Below, one piece after another: positions 1 to 12,779 of a stretch of 64,000 nt of DNA; the first letter of the stretch is position 1; each line of letters starts with the position of its first letter. The stretch lies in assembly GCF_900496995.4 (NCBI RefSeq), contig NC_044018.1:29841825-29905824 (forward strand), in the 5' to 3' direction. The notes under the pieces are model-generated. The model was not told where the DNA came from. It made no database searches and was given only the letters and a program-made list of their open reading frames with translations. A program made the position numbers and the translations under genes. This DNA is from Aquila chrysaetos chrysaetos (Eukaryota; Chordata; Aves; Accipitriformes; Accipitridae).

Positions 1-1060
1 TCCACATCTTCTCTCACAGCATCCCCCAAAGCTGGGGAGCCCAGTGGGACTGCTCCAGTCACTGCCCCACTCCTCAACCCTCTCCCAAGGTTTTTCCTTC
101 CAATTTTTAAACTCAGTTGTTAATTTAGTGGTTTTTTTCTTTTTCGTCTTTCCTTTTTTTCTTTTCTTCCTTTCTTAAAAAAAAAAAAAAATCCAAATCA
201 GTTGTTTTCTGAGCTGCAGGATGAAATGCGGAATATCGTGGGGAATTGATGCTCCGAAAAAACATCCTCCCTGGGACCAGCGTTTGATGCCACTTTGGGC
301 TCAGGAATTGCACGAAAAATCCATGAAAATTAGCAAAAATGAGAAGCCATCACCCTCTGATGTCCCACCATGCAGTGTCCTGAGTGTTTTTTTCACCTGG
401 TGCTCTGGGCAGGTCGTTTCTGCAGCTTCATGTTAAAAAAATTAACAAATCAGTTAAATAACTTTCTCAGAGATAATATTTTAAAAGTGAACAAGCCCTA
501 AAATACCCAATTTTTGTCAGGTTTCTCCCTTTTCCCTTCCAAAAAGCTGCCTTTTTAACTTATAGATAAGTGACCTGATGGACAAAGATTGCAAGTATTG
601 AAGGGAAAAAGCACCGAAAATAAGAAACTGTTTTAAAAATGGAAAAAACAGGTTCTTGAAAAGGTCTTTGAGGCTTAAAGTTGTGGCTTTCTGTAAGGAC
701 ACAAAACGCACCAACTTTAAATAAAAATCGTTGTGGTTTGTTGCTTTGGGTTTTTTTTGTTGTTGTTTTTCCAGGGCATATTTATATATGTTCTTCCTTC
801 GGGAATTTCAATTTAGGATCCAACCTTGGAAATATCTGCTCCTGAGTGAACACACGCCTTCCTACTCAGTCCGTCCCCCCCCCCCAATTTAAATACCTAT
901 TAATTTAGGAAAGTAAAGCACTGATAGAAAAAAAATTCGATCATTATCAGTCGCGAAACCGCAGCGCCGGTCTTTGAGCAGGTAATAATTTATTTAAGGA
1001 AGGAAATCGTTTCTTCGGGCTTTATTTTCTCTTCCCTGTAAGTGCTCAGGTCTTTCCTTT
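1..1060. other. AT-rich non-coding DNA
   Basis: No coding signal is recognised. The stretch has A and T homopolymers (for example 179-191) and many short AT-rich words. The segment from about 880 to 1060 is less simple: it is AT-rich with embedded CpGs and looks like a small conserved non-coding element, judged by composition only. Short open frames on both strands have no recognisable domain and no splice context. Confidence 0.5.
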
Positions 1061-1640
1061 CACCTCCCAGGCGGGAGAGTGCTTTTAAAACCCATCGATG
1101 GGCTACTTTCGGGGGGGGAGGGAATTATGGATCTACTTGGGGCTTTCCTAGGAGGGGGGAAAAAAAAAAAAAAAGATAATAATAATAAAAAGCCAGGAAA
1201 GCAGCCCTGCACGGGTGGTTCGGTGCCAGCTCGCTCCCGTGGGAATGGGGAGAGATTTCCATGATGATTTGTGCATGTCTTAACTCGGAGCCTTCCCGGT
1301 GACCTATGACTAATGCGATGAGCGCTTCCAGGCTCAGCCGGCGGCGGGGGGGGGGGGGGGGGCTGCTCTGCCCCCCGGCACCTGCAGCGCCGGGCACCCC
1401 CCCCCCCCCCCCCCGCCGCCAAGCATCCTTATTTTTTTCCGGGGGAAAAAAAAAAATCGCATTTTGGGGGATGGGAAACGCCGGGCTCCTTGGCGGAGCT
1501 GTGCGGGCGCGTACGGGCTGCGGATTCTGCCTCCCCCCCCCCTGCAGTGTTTGTACAGCCCCAGTTCCCCCTTTTTTTGCCCCAAGCAACCCGCACCGCT
1601 CTTCCCTATTCCCCCCCCCGCCCCTTTAAATAAAAAATGT
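1060..1640. other. G/C homopolymer-rich segment
   Basis: The stretch contains a G run of 17 (1346-1362), a C run of 18 (1397-1414) and several shorter A, C and T runs. The frames open here encode poly-Pro, poly-Gly or poly-Phe, which is what homopolymers give in any frame, so they are not called genes. The G runs could form G-quadruplexes. Run lengths in an assembly are often unreliable at such places. Confidence 0.6.
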
Positions 1641-2925
1641 AGACAAAACCAATACTTTTTCTTCAGAAGAAAAGGAAGAAAAAGCACAATCTCACTTCTT
1701 CCATTCTCACAGAATTTTTTTCTCTCTCTCCTAGCTGCCAGGTCTTTTTGTAACACCAAAATTTGGTTACATCCCTTCTAACCCGGTGCGACTCTGCCCT
1801 GGCGGGCTTGGTGCCTGTCTGGGCTCAGGCTGGTGGGAAGCCAAGTTGAATTTGTCACCTCTGCAACACACCGCTGTCTCTGTAACTTTCTGGGGGAATT
1901 TTTTTGGGGGTGTAGAGATGATGTCTGGGTGCATCCCCTCTTCAGGTCGAGGCAGCGATGGTTGGAGTGTCCCTTGGAGATGGATGCATCCCACCCACTG
2001 CCCATCTCCCCGTGCTCCTCTTGCATTTCTGGCCTTTCTTCTCTTCTCCCGATGTCCCTACCACACTATTCAAATGCATCGTCTGTGCCAACCTGGAACA
2101 ATCCTTGTGAAAAATGAGACTTTATTTCCCTTCCCAGGTACATGAGACTCCAGTTGAGGCTGCAGTCTCCAGCTCGAGAGACCATTGGCACACGCTTCAA
2201 ATGCCGGGTATGAGGGAAGGACCCAGAGGACAACAACGTACAGGAGGGGGGACCCACTGGGTTCAAGACCAGGAGCTCTGTTGTACAAATATATCCATTA
2301 TAAGAATGACTTCAAAGGTGTTGGGGAGTTTTGTTCTCTTTGGGAAACCCCCGTTTTCCTTCTCAATGCACAGGTGTGCTGGAAGCAGGAGCTGGGAAGG
2401 AGGCACAGGGAGGAGAGACACAGGGGAAAGGGCTCCCTTTCCCACAGTGGGACATGTGGGGCAAGAAATACTGCTTCTTCTGGAAGACCTGGTCCTCTCT
2501 CCAGCTTCATAGATGGCCACCTGTGGAGACCTGTTTTTCCCAGTATCACCAGAAAGGAGGTCACTGAGAGAGAAGAGAAGATGGGAGGCAGGAGCAGAGG
2601 GCTGATTTTGCAGTCCCCATGATGTTGAAGCCCTTGTGAAGGTGCCCCCCAACCTCCCTGGGTTGCAGGGACCAGTGTTGACATGATATTCAACACGGAA
2701 ACAAATGCACATGTCTATTCCCAATGAGCTGGGTCATTGCACACAGGTGTTTCATCCCCAGATGATATTTTTGGCATAAGTGTTCATTTTCATGGAAAAT
2801 ATTGAAATCCTCTTCAATGCAAAGTTGTTGGGCTTTTTAAATCTTGGGTGCTCTTTACAGACCCAAGAGTCTCCAAAGAAAATTATCAATGGAAGTTAAA
2901 AGAAAGGCAAAGTGCACTTAGGGCT
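1640..2925. other. Unique spacer, no feature recognised
   Basis: Mixed-composition DNA without recognisable exon, repeat or promoter. Overlapping short open frames on both strands have no family resemblance, and none is flanked by convincing splice sites. Confidence 0.5.
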
Positions 2926-2930
2926 GCCTG

Positions 2931-3012
2931 TCCATCCATCCACCCATCCATCCATCCATCCATCCACCCACCCATCCACCCATCCATCCACCCATCCATC
3001 CATCCATCCATC
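2931..3012. repeat. CCAT/CCAC tetranucleotide microsatellite
   Basis: About 20 tandem copies of CCAT with scattered CCAC variants run from 2931 to 3012. Frames through it read as Ile-His-Pro-Ser repeats on one strand and Met-Asp-Gly-Trp repeats on the other, which is diagnostic of a simple repeat. An exact POU octamer (ATGCAAAT) follows at 3027-3034. Confidence 0.95.
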
Positions 3013-5996
3013 ACAGTGTGCAACAAATGCAAATGGGGACCTTGGACACTCTTGATGTTCTCCACCACCTCCAACATGTGCATGGTCAGAGAAAGGGGAC
3101 AGCAATGTCCTGGCCCTACAATAGCACCCTGTATCTATTCTCTGGAATATTTTCCCAGCATATTTCCCAGGTTGTATATTATGTTTCCAGGATATTTTGT
3201 CTTTCTCGTCTGTGAACTGAGGAGCTAGGCACTGCACAAGCAGAGCCGAGCCTTCCTCCCGCTCCCTGCGAGGAGGAGGAGGAGGAAGTCTGAAGACATC
3301 TGAACCCAGCCAGGACCTCCTGAGCGTGCACCTGGGCTTGACACTCCTGTTTCCCCCTGCCTCCAAGGCACCATGCAAGCATTTCATTTGCTTTCCAGTG
3401 CGGTTTCTTTGTTGGTTTTCCTTTACATCGTCCGGCAGCCTTTATGGACTTTTAACTATTTTTATAAGAGGCCTTTTCCTCTCGTTTTTGTTACGTATTT
3501 TGCTTTTCCTCTAGCTAGAGGGGGTGGTTCAATAAATAATGGTAATGAGGCTCCTGTAATTGCTTTTGGATGTGCCTGCAGATGAAATCTTGGATAAATT
3601 ATTTCTTGGTGGGAAGATTTCACTTGACTTTTTGTTGTTGTTCTTTTTCCCCTTTCTTCTTGCCCAGCTGCCAAAAAACCTGATTTCCTAAACAACGGCT
3701 AGAGCTCGGGGACTTTTGAGGGCTTTTTAAAAAACAACAACTTTACAATTTACCACCTTACAGGGCTGTTGTGTTGGTTTTTTTTTTCCCCATGTGCTTC
3801 CCTGTGCAAGGAGAGATTTATTCTGCCTTAAATGCCTCCCTCTCACAACAGCCCTTTATGAAAAATCGCCGCCCTTACGAGATGTTCAGGCTCATTTTTT
3901 GCCTCCTAAATTTGTCAGGCGTAAATTCAACAAAATAAAACATGTCAACAGCAAGAGAAATGACTCACGCTTCTATGAAATAGTCCTCTTGGTAGGAAAA
4001 TGGTACTTTTACTGGGTTTAAACAAAGTTCCCTCTTGACCCAGACTGGGGTTATGCTTAAAAATTGATGGCTGGAGACGACCCCATATTATTAACAAAAT
4101 ATTGCAGTCAAGAGGCAAAAAAAAAAGGCTGAGGGGAGAGCTGGGAAAGCGGGGTGCCAGGGTTGGAAGCAGCAGAGAGAGGAAAGAGGGATGGAGGGAT
4201 GGTTGAAGGGATGAAAACGCCCTGGGAGCCGTCAGAGAGGTTTGGCCAGATGCAAACGCAGGGGGTAACGCGATTGGCTGTGGTTATGTGAACTGATTAA
4301 CAAAAGCTAAAAAAAATAAACCCACTCACACACACCCACGACTAAATATGCCTTTGGTTGGCCAAGCTGAAGAAACCTTCCCACTCCACCGTGTCTTGCA
4401 TGGTTAAAAATCTGTTTTCCAGTCAAACAACAGATTTTTCCCATGACTCGCTGCCTCTGGAAATATTCCTCTCCCAGACCTTTCTCCCCTCCCCTAAATC
4501 TGTGTTTTTTTCCCCTTCTCTTGGACATTTTTGTCTTATTTATTTCCATTGCTAGAGCAAAACTTTCCGAGTCAGTAGGGAGAAAAATGGCAGCAAATGG
4601 CCAAGGGACTTCAAATGCAGGGATGCCATTTCCAAAGGCTTGGAAAATCACCAGGGGAACAGTTTCAGAAGTGCCTGTTCATCTCAGGAGCTTCAAAAAT
4701 GCCCAAGCCAAGAAGGAATTAACTCTTTGGCGCCTAAATTGCTTAGACATAAGGTGAAAAATGTCATCTCCTTTGCCTCCAATCCCACTGTATTTCAGGG
4801 CACAAAATTTGGGCAGGATTCTTTGAAAATTGCTCCCTGGGGAGACTGGGGGCAGGTGGAAAATGGGAGAGACTGGTCTGGGGGAAAACCTCTCCTGCCT
4901 GCTTCGCCTTGGGATTTGCCACCAAAACTGCCTGAAGAAGAGAGGGAAGGCTTTGTTACAGCATGCTTTTGATTGTCACTTTGTTCTTTTGCTTTATCTC
5001 CTTTTTTAAAAATTTTGGAGGAGGTGTGTGCAGCCCCTCTGCTCCGGTCCCACGTGAGTGTTTTATTTCCCTTCACATGGCCAAGGTGCAAAGCTGCTTG
5101 ATCCCAATGGCGTCTGGGAAGAAACCACCCTGAACCCCGCAGTGGTGGGCAAGAGGGGGTCAACTCCACACCATCATGTTTCCCATTCGATCACCTTTTC
5201 CTGCTGAGTTTCAGCAGTGGTAAAAAGCCTGCCTAGATAGGTCCCAACTTGTCATAGGGGCTCCGATTTACACGAGCTGGGACGAGCAGCAATGAGAGCG
5301 GCTAGAGAAATAAAAGGTAAATTCCCTCCATAATCCCACAACTTAAAACGGTTTATTCTTCAACACACACGTGGCTCTTTTAGGTTAGCGCTAGAGCCAA
5401 AAGAAGGATTTCTCCTGGTTTTATTAAGCCAAGAGCCAACCCTTGTACACACAGACACACAAAAATGCTTGGTTTTCCCCCTGCACACCCCAAACCAAAT
5501 GTGGTCTCCCTTGAACCCATCCACAACACATTTTGGATCTGCGGATATTGTTCTGACTTCTGGATAACTAATGTATTAATTTCCATAAATGAAATGCACA
5601 GCTTGCTGTATGCTAGGGGTGAAGTAAGCCCAACCCGAGCGCTGGCGTGTTTGCCGGCTTGTCCAATGCTCACGCCCAGGATGGTGCTGAGCTGCGGAGC
5701 CAAACGAGGGGAACTTTCAACAGAGCATCTCGCTCGGGCCAGGGTGAGCTGAGCCCTGGCGTGGCTGGAAGCTCCAACTGCCAAGAAAAAGTCTTCCTTG
5801 GGCCAAATGTGTTGGTGGTGTAAGTGTAAGGCAAGCCTGGCTCCTTTGAAGTGTTTGGGGCAGAGCCAATTTACGCCCAGTTGGGTTTGGCCCATCGTTC
5901 ATGTTTAGCAACAATATTTTCAAAAACAAACATTGGGGAGGGAACTCATGGATATTTTCCCCCCCAGGGCATTCAATTTACTAGCATTAAAGGAAG
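3013..5996. other. Non-coding, AT-rich blocks of possible regulatory DNA
   Basis: No gene is recognised. The blocks at about 3400-3600 and 3860-4330 are AT-rich and low in simple repeats, with homeodomain-like cores, and resemble conserved non-coding DNA. The rest is ordinary spacer. The judgement rests on composition alone, without alignment. Confidence 0.35.
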
Positions 5997-6240
5997 TTTT
6001 CCTTTTTCCTTTTTCCTTTTTCCTTTCCCCTTTCCCCTTTCTTTTTTCCCCTTTCCCCTTTCCCCTTTCCCCTTTCCTTTCCTTTCCTTTCCTTTCCTTT
6101 CTTTTCCTTTCCTTTCCTTTCCTCCTCTTTCCTCCTTCTCTCTTCTCTTCTCTTCTCTTCTCTTCTCTTCTCTTCTCTTCTCTTCTCTTCTCTTCTCTTC
6201 TCTTCTCTTCTCTTCTCTCTTCCTTTCCTTTCTTTCTTTC
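5997..6240. repeat. Pure polypyrimidine tract, 244 bp
   Basis: Every base from 5997 to 6240 is C or T. The left part is made of CCTTTT and CCCCTTT units, the middle of CTTTC units, and the right of a regular TCTTC pentamer array. Uninterrupted homopurine-homopyrimidine DNA with internal mirror symmetry can form intramolecular triplex (H-DNA). It is a microsatellite and likely polymorphic. Frames through it read as Phe/Pro/Leu/Ser or Arg/Glu/Lys repeats and are not genes. Confidence 0.97.
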
Positions 6241-8330
6241 ATATTCTCAAGCCTGTGAAATGATCCTCCAGGCCCATTTCCTGGTTCCCCCAGGATTTCA
6301 GCACTCAATTCCCCAAGGCTTCCCCTGGCCCCAGCCCATCTCAGTGGGAATTAGGTGCCTGGTCCTTGGAGATCTTAGCAGCTGGACCATACCAGAGGTC
6401 ACTGCCCACCCTCAATTCCTGCTTGGTTGGGATTCGATGGGATTAACGCCCACTGAGCTAGAGGATCTCACCCAAACCTAGGGTTTGGTTGTAGGGAATA
6501 GGCTTTAAGCCCCAAAATCTCCAGGGCAGGCATGGCCTCGTGCACACTCCTGCTGCCTGAATCACAGCGCTCGGCTCCGGGGAGTGGACCTTTACTCAGC
6601 ATCTGCAACCCTGTGATTCATGGCAGCTGGTGGCTGCTCATACCCACGCGCAGCAAATCCACCTCGAAACAACCTCTGCCAGGATGAGCCAGGCTCACCG
6701 TTCTGTTTGCAGGAAGATTTTCTTTTGAAGTCTCCATCTGGTGAGCTAAAAATAAGACAGAAGGATGGGGAAAGGAAAAGACATGGTGAAAGCCAGCTGT
6801 GGCTTTGGGTTTCAGATGTATGGGCACCAAGGCATTCACATGCTTGGCTTCAGCATCTCAAAGGGTCAGACCTGCTGCGTACCCAAAGTGCCACCACCAA
6901 GGACAGCTTTATTCCCCCAAGAGGTCTTGGGACCTGAGTAAAATCCACCATCACCAATGAAGTTGTCCCATCCAGGGAATTATGATTTCACCCTGGGATT
7001 TTGGAGCTTGGGTATCAAAGCGTTGCACGGTGTGCTTCCTCCCAGCAAAATGCGCGTTACTTGGCGTCATCGTGATGGATTAGGGTGACTAGAGTCGGCT
7101 GAGGGGACGGCAAAGAAAGCTCACCCCTTTATCCACCGGGAGAGGCGGGAGCTGCCTGGCCAGTCACACACGAACCAGTTCTGCAGCGCTTCAAACCAGC
7201 CGCAGCACCTGATGGCACCGGCCCAGCCGAGCTGAGGGTGTCTGGGATTTGGGACACCCTCGGCTTCATGACTTCTGAAGACACGGAAGAGATTTGGGCT
7301 GTTGCATGTTCAGCTCAGGGCAAAGTCTTGCTGTGGGCAGTGAAGTTGGGTATAACGAATCCCTCTTTAATGATCAGCTCCTCTTTGGTCCTGTGTCCGC
7401 ACAGCACCTTGCACAATGAGCCCCGATTGCAACCGGGGGTCTCAGCTCTCTCCTACAAGGTTTGCTGCTGCGATGTTTTATGCAGACTCAATGTCTTCTT
7501 CCCTCTCCAGGACCTGGAGAAAGGCAGTAAATGGGATTTCTGGAAACTCAACACCTTTGAGGAGGCAAAGCCAGTTCAATCTACCCCTGTCATCATGCCG
7601 CGATGAAACTCAGACCAGGGAGTTTTCTGTTTGCGTGCTGATGACACCACCCTTTAACTCCATGACTAAGCTCTGGGGATGAGCCATACCCGCTTGCACC
7701 TTGTTTCTTCCTGCCAAAGCAGCGCACTTTGCTGCAGACACCAGAGATGAGGATCACTCCAAAGTGCACTACCATATCCATTGTGTTTCATAAATCCAGA
7801 AATCAGGAACGACCCATAGACTTTCTGTTTGCTCATCCCTCTTCAAGAATGTCCTCTGCTGTGCAATTCTGCAAAACCTGCCCCCCTTGGCCCCTGGATC
7901 CATCTCTTTCCACAGCTGGGACAGACTGAACTGCATTTGCCAGGGGGGCAGGTGAAAGAACAGTTTATCCATGGGATTTTTTGCTCTCCTTGCTTTGCCC
8001 TACAAATTGGAAATCCAAGGAGTGGCAAAGGTGTGTAACAACAGGAGAGGACCATGCCTAGTGAGCTGGATGCATTTCCTAGCATTATTCCATCTTTTCA
8101 CCCAAATCCAGGTTCATTCCCACATCATTATCTTAGTACATTCTCACTCCACAACGTCTTTCCTCAAGTGACCAGATTTGACACGGTTATACCTAGCAAG
8201 ATGTTTGCTTTCTGGGCTGAAAGCAGCCACAGCTTCTGGAGAGCTTTGAGTTTTCAGCTCCACCTGTTCCATCCATCTTTGGAAAGTGTTGGGGGCCCTC
8301 AACCATCTTGTTGCCCCTTATCTGCTGTGT
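6241..8330. other. Unique spacer, no feature recognised
   Basis: Mixed-composition DNA without recognisable exons. Several short open frames overlap on both strands, but none shows a known domain or a convincing set of splice signals. Confidence 0.45.
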
Positions 8331-8334
8331 GCTC

Positions 8335-8455
8335 ATTCCTGGCTCTGCCATCAGCCTGCCGGTGACCTCAGCCACATCGTTTGCCCTCCTGGTGCTCCAA
8401 TTTCTTATTCTATAAAATAGAGATAATGGCTATGATTTCCCTGGCAAAACATTTG
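8335..8455 (+). repeat. MIR (CORE-SINE) remnant
   Basis: The order of words follows the 3' half of a MIR element: a 'ctctgcca' stretch, 'gtgacctcagccacat', a degenerate 'ctcaatttct', then 'tctataaaatagagataat'. MIR is an ancient tRNA-derived SINE of amniotes. This copy is strongly diverged. The match is made by eye against the remembered consensus, so the ends are approximate. Confidence 0.6.
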
Positions 8456-10100
8456 GACAACTCCAGCTGAAAAGCTTTCTAACAACTGCTGTGTGCAGAG
8501 GATGGTTTTATCACCATCTGACAGGTAGATTTGGGGTTGCTGGGAATTACATGGCTCTCAAGCATTTACTGAGCTGTTTTTAACCTCGTAAAAGCAAACC
8601 AAACCCATGAACGAGGACAGGACTCCTCACCTCAAGGCTCACTTCCACCAGAGCCAAGTGGTTGTTATCCTGAAGTTACGGTCAATGAGGTGGGATGGGA
8701 CCAAGTCACCCGCTTGGTTATCTTGGCCCGAGCAGAAAGCTTTCCCGACAGAGATTTGTCTGAGCTGCTCTTCCAGCACTTGAGATTCAATGTTCCCTTA
8801 GAGCAACAGATTTTAACACCTCCCTTTTTGTAACAGCCAGGGCCGTATTTCATCCCTCATCCCCGGAGATTCTGCATTAGAAAAATTTATAAGCTTGGAG
8901 GATTGTACTTAGGGATGAGCTAATGGAGGCCAGGGGTGCCTCTTCTGGGAAATGCTTTGGTGGTCTGATAAAAGCTGGAAAATATACCTATTTTCTCCAC
9001 TTACATCCATGCATCAAATGAAAGACATCAGCTACCCTGGTAGATTTTGACAGTCCCTATCAACCTGGGCAAATGAATAGGCAGACCAGCATGGACATGA
9101 GTGGGCAGCATTAGGCATCCTGCAGAAATTGCATCGGGAATGGAAATAACTTTCCTCTGCATCTGTAACTCTTTCCATCTGGAAAGAGGAGGAGGTGAGG
9201 AAGGTTCTAACCCCCCAACTGCATGCTTTGGAGTCAATGGCACTGGTTGTGGGCAGGTTAAATACAGGATAAATTGCAGAAGTAGGTGCCCAGCTGGCCT
9301 CCAGCCAGGTCTGCCGACTCCAGAAGGGATTACAAGGTCAGGAGACGCAAGGTGTGAATGCAGCTTTGCAGTTTCCCCAGACTGGGCTGGTTTGACCGTG
9401 GTCAGCTCTACATGGAGCCAAGCTGAGCCTTGATGTGCACCAGCACTGGGGGATAGTGTGAGGGATGAGGGAAGTGCAGAGCCCGCGGTGTCACCTTGCC
9501 CAAGTGATGCTGTAAAGTTCTGGGCAGCAATGCTCTTGGGCATTGACATTTCTGCCCAAAAATCTTGGCCCTGCTGAAGTTATTTGTATTTTGGAGGGCT
9601 CTCAGCACTCACGGCTGCTTCAGGCAAGGCCTTGGGGCAGCACCTGGAGGAAAGGCGAGACCTCAAGGGTGCATCATGCCTTTACACAGACCCCTTGCTG
9701 AATGTGATGGGACTGGGCAGGCTCTGGCTGCTCAGCCTGAGTTCACCCCAAATATCCCGTAACGCTTCACAGTGACCTTACGGGGCCAAGAAACCAGCCC
9801 TGATCCTTCCTGGAGAAGCCAAGCACTGGCTGCAGGAGATGGTTTAACTATAGGCATCCTTCAGTGGTGGCCAAGCCTGATCCCACATAAGACCTGTCAG
9901 AAACAGGCTGCAAGTTCTCCCATTGATTCCAACAAGCCCCAAACTCATCCTGCAAAACTACAGATGCTTTTGGTTCTACCATGGGGGACTTGAGAGAGCC
10001 AAACACTGGGCCATGCCTTCTTTCTACTTTGGCAGATGCTTTGGCCCTTCCACTCCAGCCAGCTCTGGCCAAGAGTCCCTCCCCTTGCCTAATCACTGTG
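8456..10100. other. Unique spacer, no feature recognised
   Basis: No exon, promoter or strong repeat is seen. The interval around 8860-9010 is AT-rich and could hold a small conserved element. Open frames of up to 173 codons near 9.0-9.5 kb have no recognisable domain and are overlapped by frames on the other strand. Confidence 0.4.
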
Positions 10101-10545
10101 TAAATCCTCATCTCCCATTTGGGGAAGTTGCACCAAGATTTAAATCCCCAGCAATTCTCAGAGGCTTACCTTGTCCCTGCACAGCAGCTGTTGTAATTGT
10201 GCAGAAATGCTCAAAATGCCATGAAAAGAAAGTTCGAAGGAGAAACCAACAATTATTGTTCAGCAAAATAACTCAATTCGGGGAAAGCCGGGAACCGGCA
10301 TGTTCACTTTCCTCCTGTCATTCCTCTGCTGAACTTATTTATTTTAAAATAAATTACCGGCCGTCCTGTAAAACACTTTACTGGCAGCTTTTAAAAATGG
10401 CCTCTCCCTCCAGCTCCTAATGCCACGTTATCCAGCAAAAAGTGGTGTTTCGCAGACGGCAGCCATCAACCGCATTGATTTGTGTGGACTCAAAGATGAA
10501 TGATAACGCCGGGCCACGGGACAGACAGTGATTTATGAGCCAGGA
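10100..10545. promoter_or_regulatory. Candidate conserved enhancer block with SOX and PBX-HOX words
   Basis: AT-rich, low-repeat stretch. At 10248-10260 two SOX half-sites face each other with one base between them (AACAAT-T-ATTGTT). At 10337-10354 there is an 18-bp perfect AT palindrome. At 10529-10536 the PBX-HOX word TGATTTAT occurs. The composition differs from the flanking GC-richer spacer and resembles developmental conserved non-coding elements. No alignment was possible, so function is inferred. Confidence 0.4.
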
Positions 10546-11085
10546 GGGAGCTGGCGGCTCGCTCCTCACAGCCTGGGCTCCGGCACTGCTCGGGCACGAG
10601 CATTGCATCACCATCCCACTACTGGTCCCATTAGGAGAGGATTACTGGGAAAGGAGGATGGAGAGGCTCCCCTGCTTGTACTCACGGCCACAGGATGCCC
10701 AACAGGGTCACGGCACACCATGGCTTCCCATGCCATTCTTGGGGACGGTTGCACTGACGGTGAGTTGAGGTTGGGTGAAAGCTCCCCAGGATGTGGTACC
10801 TGTGGTTTTTGGGTGCTATTTGAGCCAGCCACTATTCATGAGTCCTGGGATGGTGGAAACACGGTTGCCAGTGGTTCATAGGTTACCCTTTTGAGCAAAG
10901 TCTCACTAAGTCTAAAGCACTGTCTGAAAAATAGATTTTTCCATTTGTCAGCAGGATCCAGGCTCTGGGTGAAGTTTCTGCTGGGCTTTGGGCAGCATTA
11001 GTGTGTCTCTCTGGCGGGGAGGCTCCAAAGGTTACGCTGGTGTGGAGCTCACCCAGACCTCCCCGAGATAGAAATACTGTCCCTC
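10546..11085. other. Unique spacer
   Basis: GC-moderate DNA with short open frames on both strands and no recognisable product, splice context or repeat. Confidence 0.4.
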
Positions 11086-11900
11086 GCCTTCACCCGGTTA
11101 CATCAATACTGTAGGATTTTAATTACCTTTGAGACCTTTAGCTCAGTACTGATATTAATATGGCCAACAGGTCTAAAAGACATAGAGAGGGGGGAATTTA
11201 TACACTGCCTCACATGGACACACACAGAGCACGAGTAATAATTTCTTTAGGAAAGCAGCCGAGCCTCATCGATGGGTTCAGTAGCGATTTTTGTGGGCAG
11301 ATCCAGGCAAAATGGGGATGCACAGTTGGAAGAGAAACCCCACATCTAGGAATGAGAGCTCAGCACCACCTAAATTTAAGTTAATACTTAAATCCAGCTG
11401 GATCGCACCCTCTCCCGCTGCTGTCCCCAGCGCCGGCCGCTTGCGCAAGACCCTGAGGAATACAATGACGTGGCAGGATTTTCCTTATAAAAAATTTCGC
11501 CCTGCTCTGCAGGATTGCAGCGGGCTGGAAAATTCTGCTGGGCATGTGCAACTCTGGGTCGTGCTGGATGCAAATTACCTTGATTACAGGTTGGGTAATT
11601 ATAGTCGCAACACTGGCGGTTGGAGGGCTGCGGGGGGAAGCCCCTTTTTTTTTTTTTTGAGGCTGCCTGTGAATTCATCTTAAAACTTTCAACAGAGAAG
11701 GGGTGTGCGTGCGTGGGGGGGCCTCTGCAGCTCTGCTCTGCTAAGAGCATAAATCACTTTTAGGGAATCGTAAATCAATCTCTTCCCGAGCCCTCCAGCC
11801 CGTGAATGCAATGAGGCGATGGCGGAGCTCATGCTTCACAGCCTGCATGCAACTCTGGCAAGAAAAACACTCTCCAAAATATAAAGAAGTCTTGAGAGTG
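11085..11900. promoter_or_regulatory. Candidate regulatory blocks, octamer and PBX-HOX words
   Basis: Three AT-richer blocks (about 11090-11160, 11370-11610 and 11745-11900) are separated by a T run at 11646-11659. An exact octamer ATGCAAAT lies at 11568-11575 and ATAAATCA (reverse of TGATTTAT) at 11749-11756. No coding sequence is recognised. Regulatory identity is inferred from composition and motifs only. Confidence 0.3.
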
Positions 11901-12370
11901 TAAAAGCCCTTCATTCAGAGTGGGCAGACCCAGGAGGGTGGTAAAAGGGGCCCTGGAAACTATAGGTATTTAGATAGGGGAGGATTAAGGGGGCTTGTTA
12001 AGGGGATTAGTGCTGGAGCACCTTTCCCACTTGGATTTTGGGGAAACAAGGTCTGAGTGTGGCTTCGTCCGTTTTAGTCCCTTTGGGATGCGAACACCTT
12101 CGTGCATTTATCCCCTCTGCTCTCAACCTCTGCCCACTCTGAGCACCCGCCGCAAATCCAGGCCCTGGATGAAATTGGCCCTGGGGAGCTGCTGGCCGCC
12201 GGCACGCCGAGAGTCGGCGTCTTGGGTTTTATGGGAAGGTTTTGTGCCAGCGCCGAGCGCGCCGGCGGTGGGGCCGCTCGGGGGGTGTGTGCCTGTGACC
12301 CAGCTAGAGAGCATTAACCGCTCAACGCTTGAGCTGCGCACATTGGGGTTTGCCAGTGGGAGCCACTGAT
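11901..12370. other. Spacer, no feature recognised
   Basis: Mixed composition with a CpG-rich segment near 12180-12290. No exon is recognised. Confidence 0.35.
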
Positions 12371-12560
12371 TTCTCTCTGATGAGCATTTCGAACAAGTGT
12401 ATTAAACGCTCAGCATCCTGCTGAGCCCTCTGCGCTCAGCATGGGTAATATATGTATTAACATGCCAGTGAGACGCAGCATTATTCTTATTAAAAGTAAT
12501 TTACGCAGCCCCATCACTTGACATTTATGTTTCGAAGCCGGTATAAATCTGGCGTGCCCA
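12370..12560. promoter_or_regulatory. Candidate conserved non-coding element
   Basis: AT-rich block with repeated 'tattaa' and 'taat' homeodomain cores ('gtgtattaaacgctc', 'tatgtattaacatgcc', 'ttattcttattaaaag') in otherwise GC-richer DNA. No coding potential is recognised. The assignment is compositional. Confidence 0.3.
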
Positions 12561-12779
12561 GGCAGGGGGGTTTCTGCATGGATGGGCCATCCTGAATGGG
12601 ATGCTCCTGCCACCAAAAGCTTTGGTTTGATGCCAGGGAGATAAGGGGCAGCTCCAGGAGGCTTTTATTAAGGGGGAAAAGGGAATATTTAGGAAAAGAA
12701 GACTAAGGAAGCATGCCGGCTCTTTCTCCTGTTTTGACTCAGCTGTTAATTTGACAGTGAATGACGATGGGGTGGTTGT

